Positions 21,309-27,768 of a DNA stretch of 27,768 nt are shown in pieces. A model generated the notes under the pieces. That model saw only the letters and a program-made list of their open reading frames with translations, was not told the origin of the DNA and did not search any database. Origin of the DNA: a virus; IMG/VR virus record IMGVR_UViG_3300030406_003024, positions 1 to 27,768 of that record, one strand, 5' to 3'. How positions within the stretch are numbered: position 1 is the stretch's first letter; each line of letters begins with the position of its first letter. A program made the translations under genes and the position numbers.

Positions 21309-21966
21309 ACAACAACGAACTAAATTTTTTGAACCGACTCAGTTTTGGGTAACCAACCACCTATACCAGTACACTTTTTAAACACACCTGAGCTCCTTTG
21401 TTTACCTAGACGGGCCCCGTTTATCTGTAAGTAAGCATAAGTATAGTACCAGTAGACAGTATATTACGTTTATGTTCAGTATAGTTCAGACTCTAATTTG
21501 GGTTGATATTGTAAAACACTTGATTTTATTGACTAATATTAAGAATACATAGTACAAAGTATACAATCCCGACATCTAAAACGCTGGTTTAAATTGTAAA
21601 AGTCAACCAATATAGTACACCAAGCTACCTAGTACGCTTCTTTTTTGTCATACAGTACACTACCTCTAGCAGTCTTCTGCCTGTTATAGTACAGTTTTGC
21701 TGCGCTTCTACCCCATGTACTACTTCTACAGTACACCACCTACCCCAGAGCCTGCCTCCGTACATGCCGTGTACTATATCCTTACAGTACATCTTTGGTT
21801 TCGCAGCACGGTCAGGGCAATTGGGTACTGCAATTAAAGTACATAACAATAAAAACAAAAATAAAAAAAGTTCGTACTAGCTGCCACAGCGAGGCAATAA
21901 TAATAATAATATTTTCTATATATAAATATGTATCTGGATAGATACGGAAAGATGCCCATATAAGGC
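21309..21966. other. Gene-free convergent intergenic region, 658 bp
   Basis: No convincing gene on either strand. It lies between the ends of two convergent operons (cyclotransferase rightward, amidoligase leftward), so it is not a promoter region. It holds the AGTAC motif cluster (21369-21877), a short GC island with the inverted repeat ACGGG-C-CCCGT (21410-21420), and an A/T-only patch around 21896-21930. G+C is visibly higher in 21640-21830 than in flanking phage genes. Confidence 0.7.
21369..21877. repeat. Cluster of 15 GTAC palindromes, 14 as AGTAC/GTACT
   Basis: GTAC starts at 21369, 21446, 21552, 21615, 21632, 21655, 21689, 21717, 21731, 21760, 21771, 21787, 21825, 21839 and 21874. 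About two would be expected by chance in this length. Fourteen carry the pentamer AGTAC in one orientation or the other, often as TAYAGTACAY. Spacing is irregular (11-106 bp), densest at 21615-21877 (12 sites in 263 bp). Irregular spacing and mixed orientation argue against coding repeats and for a DNA-binding or modification-site array. Confidence 0.8.
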
Positions 21967-21989
21967 AAAAAAAGACGCCATATAGGCGT
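21967..21989 (-). terminator. Leftward rho-independent terminator of the amidoligase operon
   Basis: On the minus strand ACGCC-TATAT-GGCGT is a 5-bp stem with 5-nt loop followed by C and seven Ts (21967-21973 on the plus strand are As). It is 66 bp beyond the stop of the last leftward gene. Confidence 0.7.
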
Positions 21990-22003
21990 TTAAAATTTAA
22001 GAA

Positions 22004-22036
22004 AGAGCGAAGTCCCCATTTCCTCTACCTCGCTCT
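22004..22036. terminator. Second hairpin at the end of the leftward operon
   Basis: AGAGCGA (22004-22010) and TCGCTCT (22030-22036) form an exact 7-bp stem with a 19-nt loop. On the minus strand TTTCTT follows. It lies between the stop at 22055 and the stronger terminator at 21967-21989, so it may act with it. Confidence 0.45.
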
Positions 22037-22054
22037 CAATTGACCTGTTATTCG

Positions 22055-22285
22055 TTACCAAGTTTTTCTTGGTTCTAGTTTGTCTTCACTTGGGTATCTC
22101 TTGCTCAATACAAGAATAAAATCCCTCATGTTCTGCGTGTTAACAAAGCCTGTATCGTATGCGACATTGATATAGTTCTTGAATATCCCCATATCATGTG
22201 CTGTCATTGCATCACAGTCGATATTGTGATACATGCACAACTGTTGCAAATACTCTAGCTTTCTTGCTGCTGTTACAGTTTCCAT
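22055..22285 (-). CDS. Unknown protein downstream of the amidoligase, 76 aa
   Basis: Leftward. Start taken at 22285 because GAGGAGG lies 5 nt upstream; a GTG at 22303 would add six residues. The product is helical (ETVTAARKLEYLQQLCMYHN, FKNYINVAYDTGFVNTQNMR) with two Cys in the first third. It follows the amidoligase by 47 nt in the same operon, and a terminator lies beyond it. No family recognised; a partner or regulator of the amidoligase is possible. Confidence 0.65.
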   Translation of the reverse strand: METVTAARKLEYLQQLCMYHNIDCDAMTAHDMGIFKNYINVAYDTGFVNTQNMRDFILVLSKRYPSEDKLEPRKTW

Positions 22286-22332
22286 CTTAACCTCCTCGCC
22301 CACCTCGTACCCCTTGGGCTATATTGATATTG

Positions 22333-23310
22333 TTACTTTGCATACCTTGTGCGTATCTCTCTAGTGATACCATTGATAAGGCATGATTCACCTCTACCAA
22401 TGCCATGATTACCGAGTCGCTTAGTACGCGATTCCCAGTATCGACATTGGTCTAGATTCTCTGCAGCATACTCATAGATTTGTCGCCATGAATGCCATAG
22501 ATTCTTTGATAGTCTTGGTCCCTTCGTATGTCGATTACGCTTAGCATAATCTGTTCGGTGACCATCTGTAAAGTGTTCAGCTGTTGATAATCTGAACATT
22601 GGATTTTGTGCTACTGGTTGCAATCCCTTGTATCGATTACCGAAGTAATCAACTAGGTTGCGATACAGCAACAACGTATAGGACAGCTTGTCAGTATCAA
22701 CTGTGAACGAGGGCCATCTAAATTCTAAGGTTCGATAATCTCTGATATGATTGGTAGAGATACCATAGAACTTCCAACCCTCGACATTGTCGAAAAATTC
22801 TTCTGTCGACAATCGTCCTTGTTTCCATCTCAGCGCTGACTCGTACATATTATCTGCCATATTAGCAGTAACAGGTTTACAATTCACATTGTTGTCCCAT
22901 CTGCTCTTTGGAATAGTCAATTGCATAATGTATTGATATTCGTAGAACTTTGTATATACATTGCTGATTTGGATTGGATTTAGGTCTGCAACATCTACAT
23001 GGATATGATATCCAGTGATAGCAGACTCCCTGCATTCCACTTGTCGTAATGCTGATATTACCTTTTCCCAGTATTCGATAAGTGTGTCGCTTGTATAGAT
23101 ATCAGTATCGATATTGTTACTAGCAACCTTCTCAGGGTCGAGATTTACTTCCCAATGATTTGTTCCATGTTCCCTCTGCAATCTTACTTCGGGATATGGA
23201 TACAATGCCCTTAGGATATCATCTCTTGAATATTCTGATATGAACTCTAGCTCAATGTAGCACCTACGCATAGCATTGATATTACTAGAGCGTTCTCTTG
23301 GTCTACTCAT
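22333..23310 (-). CDS. Amidoligase-like enzyme (glutamine-synthetase fold, COOH-NH2 ligase)
   Basis: A 325-residue leftward gene with a perfect AAAGGAGG 6 nt before ATG. Motifs in order fit the Amidoligase_2 family: CYIELEF (Glu20, Glu22; metal/ATP site), WEVNLDP (53-59, in place of the usual strand with an acidic residue), GYHIHVDV (100-107, HxH) and YRTLEFRWP (192-200, catalytic Arg/Glu region). The family shares the glutamine synthetase fold and joins carboxyl to amino groups using ATP. Phage members are thought to modify peptides or cell-wall precursors. G+C and codon use look higher than in the structural genes, suggesting acquisition. The C-terminal 100 residues are Arg-rich and unassigned. 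Confidence 0.75.
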   Translation of the reverse strand: MSRPRERSSNINAMRRCYIELEFISEYSRDDILRALYPYPEVRLQREHGTNHWEVNLDPEKVASNNIDTDIYTSDTLIEYWEKVISALRQVECRESAITGYHIHVDVADLNPIQISNVYTKFYEYQYIMQLTIPKSRWDNNVNCKPVTANMADNMYESALRWKQGRLSTEEFFDNVEGWKFYGISTNHIRDYRTLEFRWPSFTVDTDKLSYTLLLYRNLVDYFGNRYKGLQPVAQNPMFRLSTAEHFTDGHRTDYAKRNRHTKGPRLSKNLWHSWRQIYEYAAENLDQCRYWESRTKRLGNHGIGRGESCLINGITREIRTRYAK

Positions 23311-23754
23311 TTGTAGCCTCCTTTGTGATTGATATAGTAATGTTGGAGGTCAATCCTGTTTTCTTTTCTGGTTACACCACGGTCTATAATCGCGCTCCAA
23401 GACTGATATTCAGCTCGCCATGATTAATTCTTCCTACTCTTTTGTCTTTTGTTTTCGGTTGAGATATATATTACTTTCGATAATGATATATCGGCTACAC
23501 GCCTATAGATTCGACCCTAAACTATTCGGGTCATATTTAAGGACACAGTTCAACATCATTCTAGGTCCTAGCCTAAACGCGCCTCCCCAGTCGTTCAGTG
23601 TCGTTTATCACGTTACCCAATGGCCACACATTGTAAGCTTTTCTCTAATTTACTTTATTATTTCATATCTTAACCTCTTATATATATATTACTATATTAT
23701 TAAATAACAGTCACGCGTGGTGTAGTATACAATTGTATGAGCTAATTGGGTTGC
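23311..23754. other. Non-coding stretch upstream of the amidoligase
   Basis: About 440 bp with no convincing gene. It should hold the leftward amidoligase promoter, but I cannot pick one clearly. Visible signals are ATGATATATC (23483-23492), shared with the palindrome at the cyclotransferase promoter, the A/T-only run near 23675-23705, and the perfect palindrome ATACAATTGTAT (23727-23738). A plus-strand frame at 23420-23707 has no ribosome-binding site and looks like chance. Confidence 0.5.
23727..23738. promoter_or_regulatory. Perfect 12-bp palindrome ATACAATTGTAT
   Basis: Located 16 bp past the stop of the leftward gene at 23755. Such a site could bind a dimeric regulator; it lacks the GC stem and T-run of a terminator. 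Confidence 0.35.
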
Positions 23755-24039
23755 CTAATTATTTTCGTCCGAATTGTCCCTGGCAAGGGTATGGTCAATC
23801 TGCTTAACAATACAAGATTTAGGTATGACTATAGTGTTTCCTATACTGTCTATATCGATACGATTAGATGAGGCGAAATCTGTAACAAGTGTTATGGCTT
23901 CTTTATTATCATTAACAATAAAACCAGTAGAGATACATAAGGCGAGTTTCTGGTCTTCTACTTCTGACATGTCTTTCCATTCACAAGATGACTGAGCATC
24001 AAACCAATGTATGCTGACATGTCGGTAGGGTATCTTCAT
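23755..24039 (-). CDS. Unknown leftward protein, 94 aa
   Basis: Start taken at 24039 (MKIPYRHVSIHWFDAQSSCE), because a promoter ends 6 nt upstream and no SD exists; a longer frame to 24060 would overlap the -10. The product has beta-rich alternation (KLALCISTGFIVNDNKEAIT, NTIVIPKSCIVKQI) and no membrane segment. The mid-part (TGFIVNDNKEAITLVTDF) resembles the small phage proteins that fold as beta-barrels, but I cannot name a family. It is divergent to the connector operon, a position where regulators or morons are common. Confidence 0.65.
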   Translation of the reverse strand: MKIPYRHVSIHWFDAQSSCEWKDMSEVEDQKLALCISTGFIVNDNKEAITLVTDFASSNRIDIDSIGNTIVIPKSCIVKQIDHTLARDNSDENN

Positions 24040-24045
24040 AGTAAA

Positions 24046-24073
24046 AATATAAAAGCACAATTAAATTAGTCAA
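24046..24073 (-). promoter_or_regulatory. Leftward leaderless promoter
   Basis: On the minus strand TTGACT (24068-24073), 16-nt spacer and TATATT (24046-24051), then 6 nt to the ATG at 24039. No SD. It is back to back with the rightward promoter at 24093-24120. Confidence 0.6.
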
Positions 24074-24092
24074 GTATAGTCCGAAAAAATTT

Positions 24093-24120
24093 TTGAAAAG
24101 CCTACGGCATAAAGTATAAT
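24093..24120 (+). promoter_or_regulatory. Rightward leaderless promoter of the connector/tail operon
   Basis: TTGAAA (24093-24098), 16-nt spacer and perfect TATAAT (24115-24120), then AAAAAC and the ATG at 24127. No SD is present, so +1 should fall on the start codon. It restarts transcription of structural genes after the accessory region. Confidence 0.7.
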
Positions 24121-24126
24121 AAAAAC

Positions 24127-24627
24127 ATGCCAATTTATTCAACTGTCCCAAAAGTATTAGACTTATATCCGAGAGTAGGAAGTCTGTCATCAGTCACGTC
24201 AGCTAACATAGCTTTCTACATAGACCAAGCCGAGAATGAAATTAATGGGCATTTGGTAAATGGTTATACGTTGCCGTTCAGCTCCACGCCACCTATTATT
24301 GAATCATTAGCTACTGAATACGGTCTAGTTAAAATATTACAAAGATTCTTTACACAAGAGATTGGCTCAGACAATACTTATGTTACACAAAGACTAGAAT
24401 CCGTTATGGATTATCTAACAAAAATAAATTCAGGAGATGTGGGTCTATTTACCTCATCATTAGAGTTGATACCTTACAATACTGGCGATACTATTTCTAG
24501 CAATACAATGGACTTCAATCCAACATTTACAATGCTCAATCCTATATTCCAGCAAATTGACGCAGATAGGCTTGATGATGAGCTAGATGCAGTAGATGAT
24601 GAAGATTACAACCCAGCACTTTATTAA
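24127..24627 (+). CDS. Head-tail connector (Mu gp36/DUF1320-like)
   Basis: A 166-residue protein with a helical N-terminal body (LYPRVGSLSSVTSANIAFYI, QAENEINGHLVNGYTLPFSS, LATEYGLVKILQRFFTQEI) followed by a longer acidic, extended tail (residues 110-166). The helix pattern QAENEINGHL..YTLPF matches DUF1320/gp6-like adaptor proteins that bind the portal. Its extended tail is unusual for the family. First gene of the resumed structural operon; no SD. TAATG overlap with the next gene. Confidence 0.75.
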   Translation: MPIYSTVPKVLDLYPRVGSLSSVTSANIAFYIDQAENEINGHLVNGYTLPFSSTPPIIESLATEYGLVKILQRFFTQEIGSDNTYVTQRLESVMDYLTKINSGDVGLFTSSLELIPYNTGDTISSNTMDFNPTFTMLNPIFQQIDADRLDDELDAVDDEDYNPALY

Positions 24628-25142
24628 TGATATTATCGATTAAAAGCTTTGGTGTGAAAGGAGTTAAATCTCGACTCAATAAGTTAAAAAAAGTCGGTGG
24701 TAAGCAAGGACTTAAAAAAGCTACTGATGCAATTGCAGTTGCTATATTCGATTACATTGACGCAAGATTTGACAATGAAGGACCAGGGTGGAAAGGCAGG
24801 TCTGCCGAGTATATTAGAACTGGTATATTTGGAGCAACAATCGGTGTTGGTAGAACTAGAAGATTAAGCAATATTCCATTTAAACCAAAAGGTAGTAGGA
24901 ACTGGAAAGTTAAAATGTCGGTTGGTGGTGGAATAGCAAATTTGAGTATAGATACAAATTTAGATTATGCAGAGTCATTTAATTTTGGACAATCAAATTT
25001 TATTCCTCATTATAAATCAGATGCAAAGATACCGTTTAGAACACCAGCAAGACGTTTCATGCCTTTACAAAAAGAAGCTGAAGGTATAGTAAAACAAACA
25101 TTTGATTCTATAATTGCTGCATCTGTTAAAGGGAGAACATAA
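24627..25142 (+). CDS. Virion morphogenesis / tail-completion protein (Mu gpG or HK97 gp10-like)
   Basis: A 171-residue basic protein. An N-terminal helix (GVKGVKSRLNKLKKVGGKQG) and central core (FDYIDARFDNEGPGWKGRSA, LDYAESFNFGQS, IPFRTPARRFMP) match the phage virion-morphogenesis/gp10-like family, including the R(T/P)PARRFM element that is common at its end. Role: joining tail to head or closing the connector. Gene order (connector, this, terminator) fits. The start overlaps the previous stop. Confidence 0.8.
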   Translation: MILSIKSFGVKGVKSRLNKLKKVGGKQGLKKATDAIAVAIFDYIDARFDNEGPGWKGRSAEYIRTGIFGATIGVGRTRRLSNIPFKPKGSRNWKVKMSVGGGIANLSIDTNLDYAESFNFGQSNFIPHYKSDAKIPFRTPARRFMPLQKEAEGIVKQTFDSIIAASVKGRT

Positions 25143-25597
25143 TGGCAATAATAGATTACTTAGGTATAGAAAATGCAATCAAAGCTTTACTAGCTGGAGA
25201 TTCCAGAACTAATGCTTTTGGTGGCAAAGATACAACTATAGAAGTAGAAAGTGAGTTTATTCTTAACGAAGCCAAATGTCCATACATTGCAATATTTTTA
25301 AATGAACACGAAACAATCGCTGATACAGAAACTATCGGTGGGTCGACACCTTATCTTACAAGATTAAGTATTACAGTTTGGTGTTACGACTTTAGTTTAG
25401 AAAACTTAGAGGGAGCAACAAATAGAGATGTGATGCTTGGTAAGGTAAAAGAAGTTCTCAAAGAAAACAAAACTTTATCTAATACAGTTTTATATTTTCA
25501 ATTTGTAGGTGGTGAGTTTGATAATCAGAAAAATACCTCTGGACTTGGGTTTTTTAAAGGTGTATCATTAAATATAGACTGTGAGGTCAAAGAATAA
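25142..25597 (+). CDS. Tail terminator-like protein
   Basis: A 151-residue alpha/beta protein (IDYLGIENAIKALLAGDSRT, YLTRLSITVWCYDFSLENLE, VLYFQFVGGEFDNQ). Such proteins at this position cap the tail tube and attach it to the head. GGGAG precedes the ATG, which overlaps the prior stop. Sequence motifs are weak, so the call depends on order, size and fold pattern. Confidence 0.65.
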   Translation: MAIIDYLGIENAIKALLAGDSRTNAFGGKDTTIEVESEFILNEAKCPYIAIFLNEHETIADTETIGGSTPYLTRLSITVWCYDFSLENLEGATNRDVMLGKVKEVLKENKTLSNTVLYFQFVGGEFDNQKNTSGLGFFKGVSLNIDCEVKE

Positions 25598-25776
25598 TGA
25601 AGATAGAGTTTGTTGTTGACGGATTAGAAATTGCAGGTTTTGGAATAGCAGAGAAAGGTAAAAAAATCGAAGTGCCTGATAATGTTGGCGAGAGCCTTAT
25701 TAATGAAGGTATTGCAAAAGCAACAAAAGCTAGTAAAATTAAAAAAGAAGAACCTGTAGAGGACAAAGGAGAGTAA
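25597..25776 (+). CDS. Small structural-operon protein, 59 aa
   Basis: ATG overlaps the previous TAA; the product is MKIEFVVDGLEIAGFGIAEK followed by VPDNVGESLINEGIAKATKA and a charged tail. Short proteins with a VP..VG..LI..G.A pattern are common between tail terminator and tail tube genes and probably have an assembly role. Its end provides the AAAGGAG site for the tail tube gene. Confidence 0.7.
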   Translation: MKIEFVVDGLEIAGFGIAEKGKKIEVPDNVGESLINEGIAKATKASKIKKEEPVEDKGE

Positions 25777-25779
25777 ACA

Positions 25780-26736
25780 ATGGGCTACGGAATCGGTGGA
25801 CATTTAGCAATATCAGAACAAAATTCAGTAGGAACACCAACAACGAATTATATTTATATTCCGTTTGTTTCAGAATCTCTCACAGAAAACATTGAGCAAT
25901 TACAATCAGAAAGTTTGAAAGCAGTTTATGACCAACCTAACCAGTTAGAAGGTATCAACAACGTAACTGGTGATATTGTTTTTGAACCACACCCAATTTA
26001 TCTAGGACATTTTTTAAGAGCTGTAACAGGACAAGCTGCATCAACATTATCAACATCAGCATACATTCATGAGTTTGTGCCAACACAATCTGACTTTGAT
26101 TCTAACTTTGCTCTTAGACCTTTTTCAATAAATCTTTTTAAAAACGTAGGCTCTGCTTATCAATATACAGATGCAATGATACATACATTAGCAATAGAGA
26201 TTGCTGCTGGTGGAATCATAAATGCAACAGCAACAGTCCACGCAAGAGGTTCTGCTCTAATCAATCCAACTACAGCTAGTTTTATCACAGCAGACCCATT
26301 TACTTGGAACGAAACATCTTTACAAGTAGGTGGCTCAGCTAATGGCGAATTTGAATCAGCAACAATTACAATTGATAATCCGATTGAGGGTATATCTACT
26401 CTTAACGGAGCAAAGACACACGGCAAAGTAAAAAGAACAGGTTTTAGAACAGTAGCTGTAACAGGCGACCAAGACTTTTCTTCTCAAGCCGAATACAATA
26501 TATTTAGAGCTCAAACAAGACAAAGATTCTTATTTACTGTAACTGGAGATAACATTGGTGGTTCTGCTAATAACGAACTTACAATAGATATACCACAATG
26601 TAACTACACTACTTTTGCTGCACCAATAGGTGGTCCAGGCAGAATAACAGCATCATATGAAGGTAACGGTGAATTCGATACCTCATCTAGCTATAGTGTT
26701 AGATACACAATGACAAACACATTATCAGCTTATTAA
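25780..26736 (+). CDS. Major tail tube protein
   Basis: A 318-residue beta-rich protein, Gly/Ser/Thr-heavy, with repeated strands (VTGDIVFEPHPIYLGHFLRA, HTLAIEIAAGGIINATATVH, GKVKRTGFRTVAVTGDQDF). Strong SD AAAGGAG 9 nt upstream. It lies directly before the frameshifted tail chaperone genes and the tape measure gene, the canonical site of the tube protein in siphoviruses. At 318 residues it is longer than many tube proteins and probably has two domains. Confidence 0.8.
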   Translation: MGYGIGGHLAISEQNSVGTPTTNYIYIPFVSESLTENIEQLQSESLKAVYDQPNQLEGINNVTGDIVFEPHPIYLGHFLRAVTGQAASTLSTSAYIHEFVPTQSDFDSNFALRPFSINLFKNVGSAYQYTDAMIHTLAIEIAAGGIINATATVHARGSALINPTTASFITADPFTWNETSLQVGGSANGEFESATITIDNPIEGISTLNGAKTHGKVKRTGFRTVAVTGDQDFSSQAEYNIFRAQTRQRFLFTVTGDNIGGSANNELTIDIPQCNYTTFAAPIGGPGRITASYEGNGEFDTSSSYSVRYTMTNTLSAY

Positions 26737-26755
26737 AAATTAGAGGAGGAAACTC

Positions 26756-27037
26756 ATGAAGTTCAAACTTAAAGATAAAGAAGTAACAGTTAACCCTGCA
26801 ACTCTTAGACAAATTCATGACTTAGAATCAACAATAGGTAACATTGCAGAGATTGGAGATAAAGCTCCATTTGACGTTGTAATAAAAATTACAAAAGCTG
26901 CACTTGAAGCAACACCACAAGAAGTTACTATAGATTGGGTCTTAGATAATTGTGGCATGGGCGATTTACCTGTGCTTAACGAGATGTCTGCATGTTTTTT
27001 AGGGGCAAGCTCAGTAGCACAGAATCCTACTACGTAG
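26756..27037 (+). CDS. Tail assembly chaperone, G-type short product
   Basis: A 93-residue protein (MKFKLKDKEVTVNPATLRQI ... WVLDNCGMGDLP) that resembles lambda gpG-type chaperones: an N-terminal beta strand pair and helices. AGAGGAGG lies upstream of ATG. Ribosomes that do not slip stop at TAG 27035-27037. The slippery site in its 3' end creates the longer GT product (next entry). It binds the tape measure protein and recruits tube subunits during assembly. Confidence 0.8.
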   Translation: MKFKLKDKEVTVNPATLRQIHDLESTIGNIAEIGDKAPFDVVIKITKAALEATPQEVTIDWVLDNCGMGDLPVLNEMSACFLGASSVAQNPTT

Positions 27038-27165
27038 AGCTCATAGATTTTTTTGCACAAGTATACGGTTGGTCGAAAGAAGAAGTTTATCAATTGACAC
27101 CTAATGAAATCAATAAGCTTCATGGTATAATTACGAAACGACAACGACAACAGTCGAGAAGGTAA
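26756..27165 (+). CDS. Tail assembly chaperone, GT-type -1 frameshift product
   Basis: T TTT TTA (26995-27001) is a slippery heptamer in the correct X XXY YYZ phase after 82 codons. A -1 shift opens 54 more codons (RGKLSSTESYYVELIDFFAQ then VYGWSKEEVYQLTPNEINKL and HGIITKRQRQQSRR) to TAA at 27163-27165, total 136 residues. The YGWS.EE...LTP.E...L pattern is typical of T domains. No other gene explains this frame, and it ends 3 nt before the tape measure ATG. As in lambda gpG/gpGT, both products are probably needed. Confidence 0.8.
26995..27001 (+). promoter_or_regulatory. Programmed -1 frameshift site TTTTTTA
   Basis: The heptamer is in phase with the chaperone frame as T TTT TTA and lies 34 nt before the 0-frame stop TAG. 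The downstream -1 frame is open and encodes a plausible T domain. Confidence 0.8.
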
Positions 27166-27168
27166 CTT

Positions 27169-27768
27169 ATGGCAAGTAAAATCAATTTTCAACTAACTGC
27201 AAACGCAAAACAATGGATTGCAGGACTTACTGCTGGCCAAAAAGCTCTTTCACAATTTGCTAATTTACAAAACAAGACTGTATTAGCCACAAACACTTTA
27301 ACAAAAGGTCTTGGGTTTTACACAAAAGCTTTAATACATAATCAAAAGATTACATTAAGAGCAGCAGGAGGTCTAAAAGCCTATGCTGACGCAATCAAAA
27401 AAACAACCTTTACAATAAAGAGTCGTACAAACGCAGGTGCGACAATGTTCAGAACCTTACAACGTGAAGCAAATGCAAACAATAAAGTTACTCGTTCTGT
27501 AGAAAGACAAAATGCAGCATACGCAAAAATGGCAGCAAGAACTAGAGCTGGAGCAATGCAGACTGTACCAACCAGACCAGTAGGCTTTGCAGCCCCTGCT
27601 CCTGCAACCCAAGGACCACCTTCAGCGCCAGCTGGTAGTATACGAGCAGGTGAAATTAAATCTGCTACAAAAAGCTTACGAGCTTATCAAGCTCAGGCAA
27701 AAGCAACAGTTGCTGCTAATCAAAGATTAAGTGGTAGTTTTGGTAATTTGAAATTTATGCTTACAACT
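27169..27768 (+). CDS. Tape measure protein, N-terminal part (runs off window)
   Basis: ATG at 27169 follows the chaperone frame by 3 nt with GAAGG about 6 nt upstream, and stays open for 200 codons to the window end. The sequence (MASKINFQLTANAKQWIAGL ... ALSQFANLQNK) is Ala/Thr/Lys/Gln-rich and helical, with a Pro/Ala linker near residues 140-160. Position after G/GT and the N-terminal pattern IxFxLxAN..Q...GL mark it as a tail tape measure protein, which sets tail length. The rest lies outside the window. Confidence 0.85.
   Translation, partial: MASKINFQLTANAKQWIAGLTAGQKALSQFANLQNKTVLATNTLTKGLGFYTKALIHNQKITLRAAGGLKAYADAIKKTTFTIKSRTNAGATMFRTLQREANANNKVTRSVERQNAAYAKMAARTRAGAMQTVPTRPVGFAAPAPATQGPPSAPAGSIRAGEIKSATKSLRAYQAQAKATVAANQRLSGSFGNLKFMLTT

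Noticed and set aside
21625-21858. Minus-strand 77-residue frame across the AGTAC array
   Set aside because: It needs a TTG start without ribosome-binding site, lies beyond the leftward terminator, and its composition is driven by the repeated AGTAC motif.
23420-23707. Plus-strand 95-residue hydrophobic frame upstream of the amidoligase
   Set aside because: No SD or promoter at its start and Ile/Tyr-rich content explained by A/T runs; treated as chance.

Overview
The window is part of the genome of an AT-rich tailed double-stranded DNA phage, probably a siphovirus. The evidence is a near-continuous run of phage genes: small and large terminase, portal, prohead protease/scaffold, decoration protein, major capsid protein, head-tail connectors, tail terminator, tail tube, a frameshifted tail chaperone pair and the start of a tape measure protein. 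Start codons overlap preceding stops (ATGA, TAATG) throughout. Low G+C, lysine/asparagine-rich proteins and accessory genes such as multidomain glycosyltransferases would fit a marine alphaproteobacterial host of the SAR11 or SAR116 kind, but that is inference. No integrase is visible; a divergently transcribed repressor hints at a temperate or formerly temperate lifestyle.

Layout. (1) 1-3469, rightward: a secreted Glu-rich protein, small membrane and lipoprotein genes that look like a lysis/envelope module, a PD-(D/E)XK-type nuclease and a metallophosphoesterase. (2) 3454-3881: a leftward two-HTH repressor faces a consensus rightward promoter (TTGACA-17-TATAAT) across an operator-like region with nested inverted repeats. 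(3) 3881-7487, rightward early genes: several tiny ORFs, a lambda O-like replication protein whose linker region carries three phased inverted-repeat iterons followed by AT-rich DNA (probable origin), an HNH-type nuclease and a ParB-like protein. (4) 7444-8802, a glycosyltransferase. (5) 8826-15534, packaging and head genes with Mu-like flavour (Mu gp29-like portal, Mu Com-like zinc finger, I/Z-like protease with nested scaffold). (6) 15535-24126, about 8.6 kb of accessory DNA splitting the structural operon: a homing endonuclease, a 972-residue GT-methyltransferase-GT fusion, a pseudoknot-like leader RNA heading a small operon with an endonuclease VII, and a cassette with a gamma-glutamylcyclotransferase-like protein (+ strand), a 43-residue membrane peptide, a non-coding block packed with AGTAC motifs, and an amidoligase-like enzyme (- strand). 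(7) 24127-27768, the connector and tail genes resume.

The most interesting material is in part 6. The amidoligase and cyclotransferase families respectively make and break amide bonds involving amino-acid carboxylates, so together they may form or process a gamma-glutamyl-type peptide or modify a peptide. Between them lies a gene-free stretch with 15 GTAC sites in about 510 bp. Across the window, five genes without a Shine-Dalgarno sequence have a -10-like hexamer ending exactly 6 nt before the ATG, which predicts leaderless transcripts for the repressor, terS, the cyclotransferase and a divergent pair at 24.0-24.1 kb. All function calls come from reading motifs and gene order; no database search was possible.
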